Positions 50,978 through 61,733 of a stretch of 64,000 bases of DNA are shown here, piece by piece (position 1 is the stretch's first letter; each line of letters opens with the position of its first letter). The stretch comes from Bacteroidales bacterium (GTDB lineage Bacteria; Bacteroidota; Bacteroidia; Bacteroidales; M50B96). The DNA lies in contig JAIOYV010000021.1 of assembly GCA_021740905.1 (NCBI GenBank), forward strand, positions 1 to 64,000, in the 5' to 3' direction. A program made the translations under genes and the position numbers. The notes below the pieces were generated by a model. That model did no database searches. It saw only the letters and a list, made by a program, of their open reading frames with translations, and was not told the DNA's origin.

Positions 50978-52462
50978 ATGAGAGGCAAGGAAAAAATATT
51001 TGTAGGGCTGATTGGATTTTTACTGATAGTGTTGTTGATCCTGCAATATGCCTGGATGCAAAATCTTCTCCATATCAAAAAGGATAAATTTGATACTGAA
51101 CTTATTGAAACGGTTCATTCCCTACTGCAGGAATACGAAGAGAGTTTTTATTGTGTCGATCTCTCAGCAAGTCAACATGTTTCGCGGGGAGATACCCTAA
51201 TTGGGCTTACACTGACCGAATCAGGGATCGATACCATCGATTATCTGGCCCATTTTCAATATGCCCCCGACACAAGTATGATCTTTAAAAGAATGACTTA
51301 TCCATTGGATGCCGAGGTTCACCATATTGTACACATCGAGTTCATTTTGCCTGTAGATTCGACCCAAAACTCGAAAAAAGATTCTATGACAAGTAATCTT
51401 TATCCTGGTGAAATACAATCCGGTTTAGCCGGATACCCCATTAAGGTTGATCTACTCGAATCTAATCTTTTCGAAAAGGTGCGGAAATTAAATGAGAACA
51501 TCAATTTCTCCTTTGCTTTGTTCGATACCGAAAACAAAGAACTACAACTTTACCGGTCTGACGATTATGAAAATGATTTCCAGAACCTTGTTGAGGTTGA
51601 GGCCTTTGCAGACAACTACTTCTTCAAATCATTTACTGTCTCGATAAAATATTCCGGTTTCTTTTTCGAAGAACTAAAGAGTAATCTTTTTATGATCCTA
51701 AGTACCCTGGGAATTCTTGTTCTATTGATCATCCTGATAATTAGGTTTTTACGGCTTGGCATTCATCAAAAGAAATTATCTGATTTGAAATCGGATTTCA
51801 TCCATAATATGGCGCACGAGTTCAAAACTCCCATCTCGAACATTAACTTGGCTATCGACACGATTGTTTTACAAAATGAAAACAGTAGTCCAAAAAGTTC
51901 CCGATACGCCAGCATTATCAAGGAGGAAACTGAAAGATTAAACGAAAATGTAAATAAGTTCCTCGAAATATCTGCAGTTGAAAAGGAAAGCCTGAGGTTA
52001 AATCTTCAAGTGATTGATTTTCATGACATGTTGGATCGACTTATCGGCCTTCAAAATATTCAACCCAATGGGACAAGCCTAAAGATCGAAAAGGATTTTC
52101 AGGCAGAAATTTTCCAAACGCTGGCCGATGAAGCTCACATAGCCAATGCAATTTTAAATCTCCTCGACAACGCCATTAAATATTCTGGCGAGAAAAAGGA
52201 AATTTTTGTTAGCACGAAAAAAAGTAACCATAGCCTGCAAATACTAATTAGGGATAATGGAATTGGCATAGACACGAAACAGCAAAAGAATATTTTCGAC
52301 CGATTTTACCGTGTTCCTGCCGGGAAACAACATGATGTAAAAGGATTTGGCCTTGGCTTATACTATGTAAAACAAGTCGTTGAGGCTCATAAAGGAGAAA
52401 TAAAGCTGAAAAGTTCGGTTGGCAAGGGAAGTACTTTTATTCTAATTTTACCTTTGAAATGA
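50978..52462 (+). CDS. Two-component sensor histidine kinase
   Basis: LKSDFIHNMAHEFKTPISNINLAID; N box NAILNLLDNAIKYSG; DNGIGID; GFGLGLYYVKQVVEAHKGEI. Confidence 0.96.
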   Translation: MRGKEKIFVGLIGFLLIVLLILQYAWMQNLLHIKKDKFDTELIETVHSLLQEYEESFYCVDLSASQHVSRGDTLIGLTLTESGIDTIDYLAHFQYAPDTSMIFKRMTYPLDAEVHHIVHIEFILPVDSTQNSKKDSMTSNLYPGEIQSGLAGYPIKVDLLESNLFEKVRKLNENINFSFALFDTENKELQLYRSDDYENDFQNLVEVEAFADNYFFKSFTVSIKYSGFFFEELKSNLFMILSTLGILVLLIILIIRFLRLGIHQKKLSDLKSDFIHNMAHEFKTPISNINLAIDTIVLQNENSSPKSSRYASIIKEETERLNENVNKFLEISAVEKESLRLNLQVIDFHDMLDRLIGLQNIQPNGTSLKIEKDFQAEIFQTLADEAHIANAILNLLDNAIKYSGEKKEIFVSTKKSNHSLQILIRDNGIGIDTKQQKNIFDRFYRVPAGKQHDVKGFGLGLYYVKQVVEAHKGEIKLKSSVGKGSTFILILPLK

Positions 52463-53145
52463 ACAAGATACTGATTGTTGAGGATGACATAAATGCCGGA
52501 GTATTGCTTTGCGATAATTTGGTGAATGAAGGCTTTCAGACTTCGCTTGTAAAAGATGGTTTTGAGGGTTGGAAAAAGTTTTCGGATGAAAATTTCGATT
52601 TGTGCATTTTAGATATTATGCTCCCAAAACTGGATGGTGTAAGCCTGGCCAAAAAGATTCGTAAAATCGAAAAGGATACTCCCATCATTTTCCTTTCGGC
52701 ACGAAATCTCGACTATGATAAAATTGAAGGGTTCGAGGCTGGCTGCGACGATTATGTGACCAAGCCTTTCAATATTAAAGAACTTATTCTACGGATACAT
52801 GCTATCCTTCGTCGAAATAAAAACAACAAGTGCGAGGATATTAATGAATTTCAAGTCAGCCATACCAATTTCAAATATTTAGATCGATTGCTGACAATTG
52901 GGGATTCTGAAAATAAGCTCAGTACCAAAGAAGCTGATGTTATAAAGATTTTGTTTGAAAACCAGAACGAAATAATCTCCCGGTCCTATATCCTCGAAAC
53001 TGTTTGGGGCAAGGATGATTATTATGCCTCGCAATGTCTCGATGTTTACCTGACAAAAGTGCGCCGCTACCTGAGCAGTGATGAGGCCATATTAATTCAG
53101 AACATACATGGCTTTGGGTATAAATTGATTGTGAAGGAAGAGTAG
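52459..53145 (+). CDS. OmpR/PhoB-family response regulator
   Basis: ILIVEDDINAGVLLCDNLVNEGFQ, DLCILDIMLPKLDGVSLA, DDYVTKPFNIKELILRI, winged helix YLTKVRRYLSSDEAILIQNIHGFGYKL. Confidence 0.96.
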   Translation: MNKILIVEDDINAGVLLCDNLVNEGFQTSLVKDGFEGWKKFSDENFDLCILDIMLPKLDGVSLAKKIRKIEKDTPIIFLSARNLDYDKIEGFEAGCDDYVTKPFNIKELILRIHAILRRNKNNKCEDINEFQVSHTNFKYLDRLLTIGDSENKLSTKEADVIKILFENQNEIISRSYILETVWGKDDYYASQCLDVYLTKVRRYLSSDEAILIQNIHGFGYKLIVKEE

Positions 53146-53149
53146 GGTT

Positions 53150-53287
53150 CACAGTCGGCATTCAACAGTCTTCGGTCAACAGTCAGTCTTCAGTCAATAG
53201 TTTTCAGTCAATAGCCTATTTTGATTTATTCAACTTCTCAACTTACTCAACCACTCAACTTACTCAACGACTCAACCACTCAACTTA
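53150..53287. repeat. Low-complexity CAGTCTTCAGTCAA / ACTCAACTTACTCAACC intergenic repeats
   Basis: Direct reading: CAGTCGGCATTCAACAGTCTTCGGTCAACAGTCAGTCTTCAGTCAATAG... and CAACTTACTCAACCACTCAACTTACTCAACGACTCAACCACTCAAC. Confidence 0.8.
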
Positions 53288-56200
53288 TCAAGCGGTAGCC
53301 CCAACACCTTTCCCATGGCAAGACTTATATTTCTTTCCCGATCCACAGGGGCAAAGTTCGTTTCTTCCTACTTTTTTCTCGGTGCGGATAGGCTGGACTT
53401 TTTGCGGTGCTTTGTTTTGGGGTTGTCCCGTGTCGTCCGAGCGGCTGGTTTGATACTTATCCATATCCGATCTTTGTGGTTGCTGGGCTTCCCGTACCTC
53501 GCTGGCATCCTGAATCGGGATATGGCCTTTCATTAAAATGGCAACCACCTGTTTGTTGATTTTTTCGAGCATGGTTTTGAAAAGCTCAAACGACTCGAAT
53601 TTATAGATCAGCAAGGGGTCTTTTTGTTCGTACGAAGCGTTTTGTACCGACTGTTTTAGATCGTCCATTTCGCGCAGGTGCTCTTTCCACGATTCATCAA
53701 TGGTGGCAAGGATACTTGTTTTTTCGTAAGCCCGAACCAATTCTTCGCCCTGGCTCTTGTACGTTTTTTCGAGATTGGTTACAATGCTGTACCTGCGGGT
53801 ACCATCGGTAATCGGCACTACAATGTTTTCATAAACATGCGACTGGTGCATGTACACATCTTTGATAACAGGAAAGGCCTGCGCTGCGATTACTGCGGCG
53901 CGTCGTTTATGGGTTTCGAGTACCTGAGCATAAAGTAATTCAGTTAGCTCACTTTCTTTTAGTTTTCTGAATTCATCCTCATCAATGGTGGTGTCGACCG
54001 AAAATGTCCGCATCAACTCAAGGGTGAAACCAGTGTAGTTGGCATCGGGATGAAAATCCTGTACAATGCTTTCGCAGGTGTCGTACATCATATTGGCAAT
54101 GTCAACCCCAACCCTTTCGCCAAATAGCGCATGGCGACGCTTTTTATAGATTACTTCACGCTGCGAGTTCATCACATCGTCGTATTCGAGCAATCGCTTA
54201 CGGATTCCGAAGTTGTTTTCTTCCACTTTTTTCTGTGCCCTTTCGATGGAGTTCGATATCATTTTATGCTGAATGACTTCACCCTCTTTAAGGCCCATGC
54301 GGTCCATTAATTTTGAAATACGGTCGGAGCCAAACAAGCGCATCAGGTCATCTTCGAGCGATACAAAGAATTGCGATGAACCAGGGTCTCCCTGCCGTCC
54401 AGCACGTCCACGCAACTGCCTGTCGACCCTTCGTGATTCGTGGCGCTCGGTACCTACAATGGCCAAACCTCCTGCTTTTTTCACTTCTGCCGATAGTTTA
54501 ATATCGGTTCCCCTACCGGCCATGTTCGTGGCAATGGTGACCGTACCGGCCTTCCCGGCTTCGGCCACAATGTCGGCTTCGCGCTGGTGTAATTTGGCGT
54601 TCAAAACGTTGTGGGGGATTTTTGCCATTTTGAGCATCCGGCTCAACAGTTCCGAAATTTCGACCGAAGTTGTACCCACCAAAACAGGCCTCCCATTATT
54701 GACAAGATCCACAATCTCGTCTTTCACTGCGTTGTATTTTTCACGTTTGGTTTTGTACACCAAATCTTCGCGGTCGTCGCGGGTAATGGGTTTATTCGTT
54801 GGGATTACTACCACATCCAGTTCGTAAATGTCCCATAATTCTCCGGCCTCTGTTTCGGCGGTCCCCGTCATACCTGCCAATTTCAGGTACATCCTGAAAT
54901 AATTTTGGAGTGTGATGGTAGCCATGGTTTGAGTCGATGCTTCGACCTTTACATTTTCTTTGGCTTCGATGGCCTGGTGCAAACCATCGGAATACCGGCG
55001 GCCTTCCATGATACGCCCGGTCTGCTCATCCACAATCTTCACCTTGTTGTCGATCACTACATACTCGTCATCTTTTTCAAACAAAGTATAGGCTTTTAGC
55101 AATTGGTTGATGGTATGCACACGTTCCGATTTCACGGCATAATCGCTCAACATAGCATCTTTTTTCACCAATTTATCATGGCTGCTCAGGTTCGATTTTT
55201 CGAGATCGGCAATTTCCGAACCTATATCAGGCAGGATGAAAAACTTCATGTCGTCGAGGTCGCCCGAAATCAAGTCGATCCCTTTTTCTGTCAGGTCAAT
55301 GGAGTTTTGCTTTTCATCTATCACAAAGTAAAGCTCATCGGTAACTTTGTGCATGTTCTTCATATTCTCCTGCATGTAAAAATTCTCCGTTTTATGCAGA
55401 AGGGTCTTGTTGCCCATTTCGCTCAAAAATTTGATCAGGGCTTTGTTCTTGGGCAATCCTTTAAAAGCTCTCAATAGTTGGAACGCACCTTTTTCTTCGT
55501 CACCCGCGCTAATATGGTTTTTTGCTTCTATCAAAAGGGCGGTTACCAGTTTTTGTTGTGCCTGCACCAATTTTGTCACCCGGGGCTTTAGTTCCTGAAA
55601 CAAAGCTTCGTCACCTTTGCTATGGGCAACGGGGCCTGAAATAATCAAAGGGGTACGGGCATCATCGATCAGCACTGAGTCAACCTCGTCCACAATGGCA
55701 TAATTGTGTCTGCGTTGCACCAGCTCCGATGGATTGGCGGTCATATTGTCACGAAGATAGTCGAAGCCGAATTCGTTGTTGGTTCCGAAGGTGATGTCGG
55801 AATTATAGGCTTTGCGACGGGCATCGGAGTTGGGCTGGTGCTTGTCGATGCAATCCACGCTAAGCCCGTGGAATTCGTACAAAGTGCCCATCCATTCCGA
55901 GTCGCGTTTGGCGAGGTAATCGTTCACGGTGACAATGTGGACTCCCCGGCCTGTAAGGGCGTTCAGGAAAACAGGTAGGGTCGCTACAAGGGTTTTTCCT
56001 TCCCCGGTGGCCATCTCCGCAATTTTACCATTGTGAAGAACAATACCCCCGATCAGCTGCACATCGTAGTGCACCATGTCCCAGGTTATCTCGGTGCCTC
56101 CGGCAATCCATTTGTTTTTATAGATGGCCTTGTCGCCTTTTATGATAATGCTATCGCGTTTGGCCGCAAGGTCTTTATCGTAATCGGTGGCGGTGACTTC

Positions 56201-56581
56201 TATTTCTTCATTGTCGTTGAAGCGATGCGCCGTTTCTTTCATAATGGCAAATGCTTCGGGCAAAATCTGGTTGAGTACCTCTTCAATTTTGTCGTCAATT
56301 GTTTTCTCTATTTTGTCGATTTGGTTGTAAAGATCCTCTCGCTTATCGATATCCAAGGTCTCGACTTCTTCTTTGATCCGCTCTATTTCCTGATATTCTT
56401 CAGCCACATAGTCTTTGATGACCTGGCGCAAGTCACGGCTTTTTTGGCGAAGTTCGTCGTTCGAAACCGATTGTAATTTTTCATATTCAGCTTTAATCAG
56501 CCCAACCTGAGGGTTGACTTCTTTTATATCGCGATCCGATTTGGAACCGAATAATTTACTAAGTGTTTTAGTGATATTCAT
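53288..56581 (-). CDS. secA: Preprotein translocase subunit SecA
   Basis: [22 protein letters not shown]...[14 protein letters not shown]...[27 protein letters not shown]...[26 protein letters not shown]-terminal Zn motif [20 protein letters not shown]. Confidence 0.97.
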   Translation of the reverse strand: MNITKTLSKLFGSKSDRDIKEVNPQVGLIKAEYEKLQSVSNDELRQKSRDLRQVIKDYVAEEYQEIERIKEEVETLDIDKREDLYNQIDKIEKTIDDKIEEVLNQILPEAFAIMKETAHRFNDNEEIEVTATDYDKDLAAKRDSIIIKGDKAIYKNKWIAGGTEITWDMVHYDVQLIGGIVLHNGKIAEMATGEGKTLVATLPVFLNALTGRGVHIVTVNDYLAKRDSEWMGTLYEFHGLSVDCIDKHQPNSDARRKAYNSDITFGTNNEFGFDYLRDNMTANPSELVQRRHNYAIVDEVDSVLIDDARTPLIISGPVAHSKGDEALFQELKPRVTKLVQAQQKLVTALLIEAKNHISAGDEEKGAFQLLRAFKGLPKNKALIKFLSEMGNKTLLHKTENFYMQENMKNMHKVTDELYFVIDEKQNSIDLTEKGIDLISGDLDDMKFFILPDIGSEIADLEKSNLSSHDKLVKKDAMLSDYAVKSERVHTINQLLKAYTLFEKDDEYVVIDNKVKIVDEQTGRIMEGRRYSDGLHQAIEAKENVKVEASTQTMATITLQNYFRMYLKLAGMTGTAETEAGELWDIYELDVVVIPTNKPITRDDREDLVYKTKREKYNAVKDEIVDLVNNGRPVLVGTTSVEISELLSRMLKMAKIPHNVLNAKLHQREADIVAEAGKAGTVTIATNMAGRGTDIKLSAEVKKAGGLAIVGTERHESRRVDRQLRGRAGRQGDPGSSQFFVSLEDDLMRLFGSDRISKLMDRMGLKEGEVIQHKMISNSIERAQKKVEENNFGIRKRLLEYDDVMNSQREVIYKKRRHALFGERVGVDIANMMYDTCESIVQDFHPDANYTGFTLELMRTFSVDTTIDEDEFRKLKESELTELLYAQVLETHKRRAAVIAAQAFPVIKDVYMHQSHVYENIVVPITDGTRRYSIVTNLEKTYKSQGEELVRAYEKTSILATIDESWKEHLREMDDLKQSVQNASYEQKDPLLIYKFESFELFKTMLEKINKQVVAILMKGHIPIQDASEVREAQQPQRSDMDKYQTSRSDDTGQPQNKAPQKVQPIRTEKKVGRNELCPCGSGKKYKSCHGKGVGATA

Positions 56582-56970
56582 CTTCAACAATTTATTTTAG
56601 CTGCCCGAAGGCATCGCAAAAGTACTATTTTTTGAACCGATAGAAATAGCTTTGTTTACTTTTCAAAAGCCATTGTACCTGTAAGAAAAAACCTTCGCAA
56701 AGCAATCGTCCATATTATTTGGCCTGGGTTATCAAGAATTGAACCCTTGTGAAAAACAGGAAATATTGTCATGTAAGGATTTCAATGGATTTTATTTCAA
56801 TAGTCTCACTTGGTCAAAATGCGAATAATCGGAGGGTCGCTTTGCGATTTTCCTAATGTAGATTGCCCTGAAAAATTTAGCCGTTTTAGGATTTGATCTT
56901 GTCTCGATAATTAATGTTTCAATTTAATTATAATTACTTACCTTTGTCGTAAGTACTGATAAAAATTGAA

Positions 56971-57252
56971 ATGATTCTTTCGTTTGGGAATAAAGACACT
57001 GAGTTGATTTGGAAAGGAATAAGGTTGAAAAACATGGCAAATGATATACAGTTAATAGGCCGTCGAAAATTAAGGATGTTGAACAACTCACAAACGATTG
57101 TTGATTTAAAAGTTCCGCCTTCAAATAGATTGGAAAAATTGAGTGGAAAGCTTGATGGGTTTTTCAGCATCAGGATAAATGACCAATGGAGAATCATATT
57201 TCGATGGAATGAAGGTCAGTCAGAAGATGTGAAAATTGTTGATTATCACTAA
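56971..57252 (+). CDS. higB: RelE/HigB-type toxin
   Basis: GIRLKNMANDIQLIGRRKLRMLNNSQTIVDLKVPPSNRLEKLSGKLDGFFSIRINDQWRIIFRWNEGQSEDVKIVDYH. Confidence 0.93.
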   Translation: MILSFGNKDTELIWKGIRLKNMANDIQLIGRRKLRMLNNSQTIVDLKVPPSNRLEKLSGKLDGFFSIRINDQWRIIFRWNEGQSEDVKIVDYH

Positions 57253-57265
57253 AAATAAATCAATT

Positions 57266-57556
57266 ATGGAAATATTAGCCAATATACACCCCGGTGAAAT
57301 CCTGATGGAAGAATTTTTAAAACCAATGAATATTTCAGCCTATAAATTGTCCAAAGATATTGGTATACCACAAACCAGGACATCTGCAATATTGAAAGGA
57401 AACCGAGGGGTCACAGCAGACACTGCACTTCGATTGAGTATTTATTTTGGGACATCGGCAAAGTTCTGGTTAGGTTTGCAGGATGATTATGATTTAGAAG
57501 AAACCCTGAGAACCAAGCAGGATGAATTAGACAAAATAAAAACTTTCGCTGCCTGA
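57266..57556 (+). CDS. higA: HigA-type antitoxin (XRE HTH)
   Basis: IHPGEILMEEFLKPMNISAYKLSKDIGIPQTRTSAILKGNRGVTADTALRLSIYFGTSAKFWLGLQDDYDLE. Confidence 0.95.
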   Translation: MEILANIHPGEILMEEFLKPMNISAYKLSKDIGIPQTRTSAILKGNRGVTADTALRLSIYFGTSAKFWLGLQDDYDLEETLRTKQDELDKIKTFAA

Positions 57557-57817
57557 GAATTTGGGATTTTTTAGCTATGATTCTCCATGATATAGAAAAG
57601 TGTTACTTTTGGAAATATAAAAACAATTCAACAATTGTATTATTCATTTAGAAGCATTTAAATAAAAATGAGAGACATATTGCTGATTCCTTTCAGAAAT
57701 TGACCTTTATAAAAAAGTAAAGGATTTAGGAACACTTTTCACCTTAAAATAATATAAATTTCATTTCTATGCCAGCTGTTCATTATTTCATATATTTACC
57801 CGACCAAAAGTCTATTT

Positions 57818-60067
57818 ATGGATCAATTAAATTTTACAGTTGATAGTGCATTACTTAGGGAATTAGGCGAAAAATTAGTTGAGACAGTGCATCTTGCTTT
57901 AGTGGAGTTGGTTAAGAATTCTTACGATGCTGATGCCACTTCTGTCGAGATATTATTTGCAAACGATCCTTCTGGAAAAATGCAGATTATCATTTCTGAC
58001 AATGGGACAGGAATGAATTTTGAAGCCATTCAAAAATACTGGATGCGTATTGCAACAACTAATAAAACACTACAAAAACTATCAAAAGTTTTTGGTAGAC
58101 CACTATCAGGAGCTAAAGGTATTGGACGTTTTAGTTGCCGTAGGCTTGGTGGTCATCTTCAAATAATTACGAAAGGTACAAATGAAGGAAACCTGGTTGG
58201 AATGCAACCAAACATTGAAAAAACATTAGTTGAATTCCCATGGACAAAATTCTTACCCGGTGAAGATATTACTTCGATTAATTGTCCAGGATTACAGACC
58301 ACTGTAGGTAATGATATCACAGGTACTAATTTGATTATTAGTAATGTATCAGACGAATGGACTGTTAGAGGATATAATTATTTAAAAAGGCAATTAGCAG
58401 TATTGGTCGCAAATAGGGGATTTAAAAGAAAAGGATTTGAGGAAGATCCTGGATTTAATGTAAAAATAATAGCACCTCAATTTGAAGGTGTAGTACAAGA
58501 TATTCGATCGAATCTGATAAAAGCTGGGTGGGGAACATTGAAAGCAAAAATAAACAGTGAAAAACAGGCTGTTTGCGAATTAGATGCACTTGGAATTGGC
58601 AAAAGGAAAATTACTTCTGCTGCAAAATTTAATTTACTTGAGGATATTTCTCTCGAACTTGCAATCATGGTTGATGTCCGGACGCAAATTAGAGATACGA
58701 GCATTTTATCATTAGGAAACTTAGAAAAGATACTTAATGAATGGGGTGGAGTTCAAATTAAATTTAAAGGATTAAGAATTTATCCTTATGGAGACGATGA
58801 TTGGCTTGATATTGATAAAGAAAGAGGACTTAGAAAAAGTAGCCCTAATAGTGAACTACTTACCTTTGCTCAAACACTAAAAGGAGTTGAGCCAGGTAGA
58901 TCTCTTCTGAATATGCTATCAATGAAAAGTTATGTAGGTAATGTTGAAATTGGTGGTGATGCTGAAGGCTTTGAACCTAAGCTAAATAGGGAGGGGTTTA
59001 TTTCTACTCCTGCTTTTGATCAATTAAAAGGGTTTGTTCGTTTTGCAATTGATTGGTCAACAATATTGAGGGATTATTACATACGCGAATCGGCATTGAG
59101 AGAGGCAATAATCGCCAAAGAAAAATTTGAAGAAATAGTTGAGGAAAAAGTTGAGCAAAGTCGGGTGATTGATTCTGCATTATTTCATCTTCAATCAGAA
59201 GCAAAGGTACTCTCAAATGTTTTACCACCTAAGCAAAAAATTGAATTTGAAGCAGTTTTTGAAAGAGCCACTGATGTAATCCGGAAACAACATACTGCGA
59301 ATCAAGTTGAGCTAGCACATTTACGGTTAGTCGCGTCAACATCAACGCTGTTGCTCATTTTTTCACATGAAGTAAAATCTCTATTGGGAGTTTTAGAACA
59401 GAGTAAGAATTCTCTTGAAATTCTTGCAAACGAGTTATTACCAAGACAGAAAAAAGAAGTTGAGGGTATAAATGATCGTTTTATTGACCTCAAAAACAGA
59501 TTGGTAGAGTTATTAAATCTAACATCTCTAGTTGGTAAGGATAATCGAAAAACCAAAGCTAGCCAAGTAGCATTGCTTGAAAGAGTAAAAAAGGTAGAGA
59601 AAGTGTTCGAACTGATAACACATAAATATCAAATTGATGTAGACCACACTGGAATACCAAACAATATTGCATTTAAAAACATATTGGAAGCAGAGATTTA
59701 TTCAATTTTACTTAATGTGATGTCAAATTCTATTAAATCGGTAATAGCCAGCGGACGAAATAGAAAGATACAGTTGAATGCTGAAAGGTCTGGAAATATG
59801 AATATATTGACAATTAGAGATACGGGGATTGGCTTAGATAGTTCGAGGTTTGATGAAGTTTTTATTCCTTTTATTTCAGATCCAGATGGTCAATTATACG
59901 AAAATTTAGACATACGATTAAATCCCGAAGACAATATGATTGTTGGTTTAGGTAGTGGTTTAGGATTAGGTATTGTAAAGGAAATCGTTAATGCACGTGG
60001 AGGCTCAATTAGATTCAAAAGACCTACAAATTACTGGAATGCTGAATTAGAAATTAAAATGCCATGA
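57818..60067 (+). CDS. Dual-ATPase protein: N-terminal GHKL (MORC/Hsp90-like) ATPase plus C-terminal histidine-kinase-like module
   Basis: N-terminal ALVELVKNSYDADATSVEI / ISDNGTGMNFEAI / AKGIGRFSCRRLGGHLQI. C-terminal FSHEVKSLLGVLEQ (H-box-like), LLNVMSNSIKSVIAS, RDTGIGLDSSRF, VGLGSGLGLGIVKEIVNARGGSIRF. Confidence 0.9.
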   Translation: MDQLNFTVDSALLRELGEKLVETVHLALVELVKNSYDADATSVEILFANDPSGKMQIIISDNGTGMNFEAIQKYWMRIATTNKTLQKLSKVFGRPLSGAKGIGRFSCRRLGGHLQIITKGTNEGNLVGMQPNIEKTLVEFPWTKFLPGEDITSINCPGLQTTVGNDITGTNLIISNVSDEWTVRGYNYLKRQLAVLVANRGFKRKGFEEDPGFNVKIIAPQFEGVVQDIRSNLIKAGWGTLKAKINSEKQAVCELDALGIGKRKITSAAKFNLLEDISLELAIMVDVRTQIRDTSILSLGNLEKILNEWGGVQIKFKGLRIYPYGDDDWLDIDKERGLRKSSPNSELLTFAQTLKGVEPGRSLLNMLSMKSYVGNVEIGGDAEGFEPKLNREGFISTPAFDQLKGFVRFAIDWSTILRDYYIRESALREAIIAKEKFEEIVEEKVEQSRVIDSALFHLQSEAKVLSNVLPPKQKIEFEAVFERATDVIRKQHTANQVELAHLRLVASTSTLLLIFSHEVKSLLGVLEQSKNSLEILANELLPRQKKEVEGINDRFIDLKNRLVELLNLTSLVGKDNRKTKASQVALLERVKKVEKVFELITHKYQIDVDHTGIPNNIAFKNILEAEIYSILLNVMSNSIKSVIASGRNRKIQLNAERSGNMNILTIRDTGIGLDSSRFDEVFIPFISDPDGQLYENLDIRLNPEDNMIVGLGSGLGLGIVKEIVNARGGSIRFKRPTNYWNAELEIKMP

Positions 60068-61035
60068 AGAAAAAACTTAAATTTATTTGGATAGACGATG
60101 ATAATAGAGAAATCGCCGCCGAAAACTTGGAAAAGCAACTTGGAGTAAAATGTATTTTCGTAAATGTCAAGCCCGAAGATGTCGACTTTTTATCATTAAT
60201 TGATAAAAATAAGCCCGACCTTATTATAGTAGACCATAATCTTACGGAGATAGGGACAGGAGAAATAAAAAAAGGTTCAACAATTGCCGCATTAATAAGA
60301 GAAAACCATCCGGATTATGCGATAGCGTGTATTACTGGTCAGGATAGCGATAGCATAGATTCTCAGCAGCGATTATCTTATGAAGCTATTTTTAGCTATG
60401 ATGCCATTACAGATCATTATCCAACAATGAAATCAATAGCAGAGTCTTATCGAAAATTGAAAGGTAACCCTCCTAAAGATATAAGTGAACTATTTGGTTT
60501 AATGAAAGTCCCAAACGAAGAACGAATTAGATTGGAAAGTATACTTGGTCAAGAAATAAAAGAGAACTTCAACGATCCTGGCATTTTCCTGAATATTTCT
60601 CAATGGATAAGAAACCTTTTATTTGAGAGACCTGGATTTTTATATGATAGATTATGGACAGCCACTCTGCTAGGTTTAAATGAAGATGGATTCAAAAAAG
60701 TTGAGAAGTTATTTATACCTGCAAAGTATAATGGAATTTTTAAGGATGAATCAAGAGATAGATGGTGGAAAAGTGAATTAATCAAAATTCTTGCAAAGCA
60801 TGTCACGAATTCTGGTTTACCTTGGGAAAAAGGGCGATTTCTTCCTGATTTAACCGCACGTCATTTCAGCAAAGACTATTATTCAGGTTATAAGGAATCT
60901 TATCCTGAGGTAGTTGCATATCTTGATGAAACCACAGACAAGAGAGCACAGATGAAGTTGAAGTATACGGTAGCGCACCCTAAATATGATAAATTACTTT
61001 TTTTTGAGGACATTAGAATGATGAAAGCAAATTAG
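60064..61035 (+). CDS. Receiver-domain protein with uncharacterised C-terminal effector region
   Basis: LKFIWIDDDNREIAAENLEKQL...PDLIIVDHNLTEIGTGEIKKGSTIAALIRENHPDYAIACITGQDSD. Overlaps the upstream gene (ATGA). Confidence 0.8.
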   Translation: MKKKLKFIWIDDDNREIAAENLEKQLGVKCIFVNVKPEDVDFLSLIDKNKPDLIIVDHNLTEIGTGEIKKGSTIAALIRENHPDYAIACITGQDSDSIDSQQRLSYEAIFSYDAITDHYPTMKSIAESYRKLKGNPPKDISELFGLMKVPNEERIRLESILGQEIKENFNDPGIFLNISQWIRNLLFERPGFLYDRLWTATLLGLNEDGFKKVEKLFIPAKYNGIFKDESRDRWWKSELIKILAKHVTNSGLPWEKGRFLPDLTARHFSKDYYSGYKESYPEVVAYLDETTDKRAQMKLKYTVAHPKYDKLLFFEDIRMMKAN

Positions 61036-61037
61036 AC

Positions 61038-61727
61038 ATGAGAATTATTATTCCGCATACATCAACTGACTTCAAGAAAAACGAGATAAAGTCTTTAGCA
61101 ACTATCTGTTCAAGAGCATTATTTGATAGTAATTTTCCTGAATTGGCGACTGCAATATCAACAACCTATGATAGATACCGAGGTGAAACATGGAAAAGAA
61201 AAAACGATTTTGAGTTTGCCGCAGACTTTGAAGTTGAAATTGAAAACAAAAACCATAGAGTGGTTTTGCACGGTATCGTTAAGGGTGATTATGAAAATAC
61301 TACTTACTCCATTGGTATCTGTTCCCTAGAGAAACCTTCTGAATTAATCAGGAGGTTTCATTTTGATTATGACCATGATAATGAAAGGTTGAAACAAAAA
61401 GCGCCAGTGTCTCATTTCCAATATGGAGGAAAAAGTGGCAATGGTTTTAATGGCAAGGAATTTCATACTAATCTTATCGAGGATGGCCTATCAGTACCGA
61501 GGTTTAACTTTCCTCCAATAAATCTCACGTTGCTCTTAGATATTGTGTTTTGTGAATTTCGTAATGAACTAACAGCTAAGGTAGTTGAGGATCCAAATTG
61601 GCGGAGTTTGGTAAAGAACAATGAAGATTTTCTGTGGAAGCACTATTATCAAGTACTTGCTTCCCATCTTCAATCAACCCGGCACAAAAAGGAAAACCTT
61701 TTAAGAGATATTTGTTACGGTATTTGA
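61038..61727 (+). CDS. Hypothetical protein, operon member
   Basis: 229 aa ORF starting 2 nt after the upstream stop; no family recognised. Confidence 0.75.
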   Translation: MRIIIPHTSTDFKKNEIKSLATICSRALFDSNFPELATAISTTYDRYRGETWKRKNDFEFAADFEVEIENKNHRVVLHGIVKGDYENTTYSIGICSLEKPSELIRRFHFDYDHDNERLKQKAPVSHFQYGGKSGNGFNGKEFHTNLIEDGLSVPRFNFPPINLTLLLDIVFCEFRNELTAKVVEDPNWRSLVKNNEDFLWKHYYQVLASHLQSTRHKKENLLRDICYGI

Positions 61728-61733
61728 AATAAA

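Noticed and set aside
53678-56476. Plus-strand ORFs over secA (e.g. 54273-54827)
   Set aside because: Antisense to secA; no independent coding evidence.
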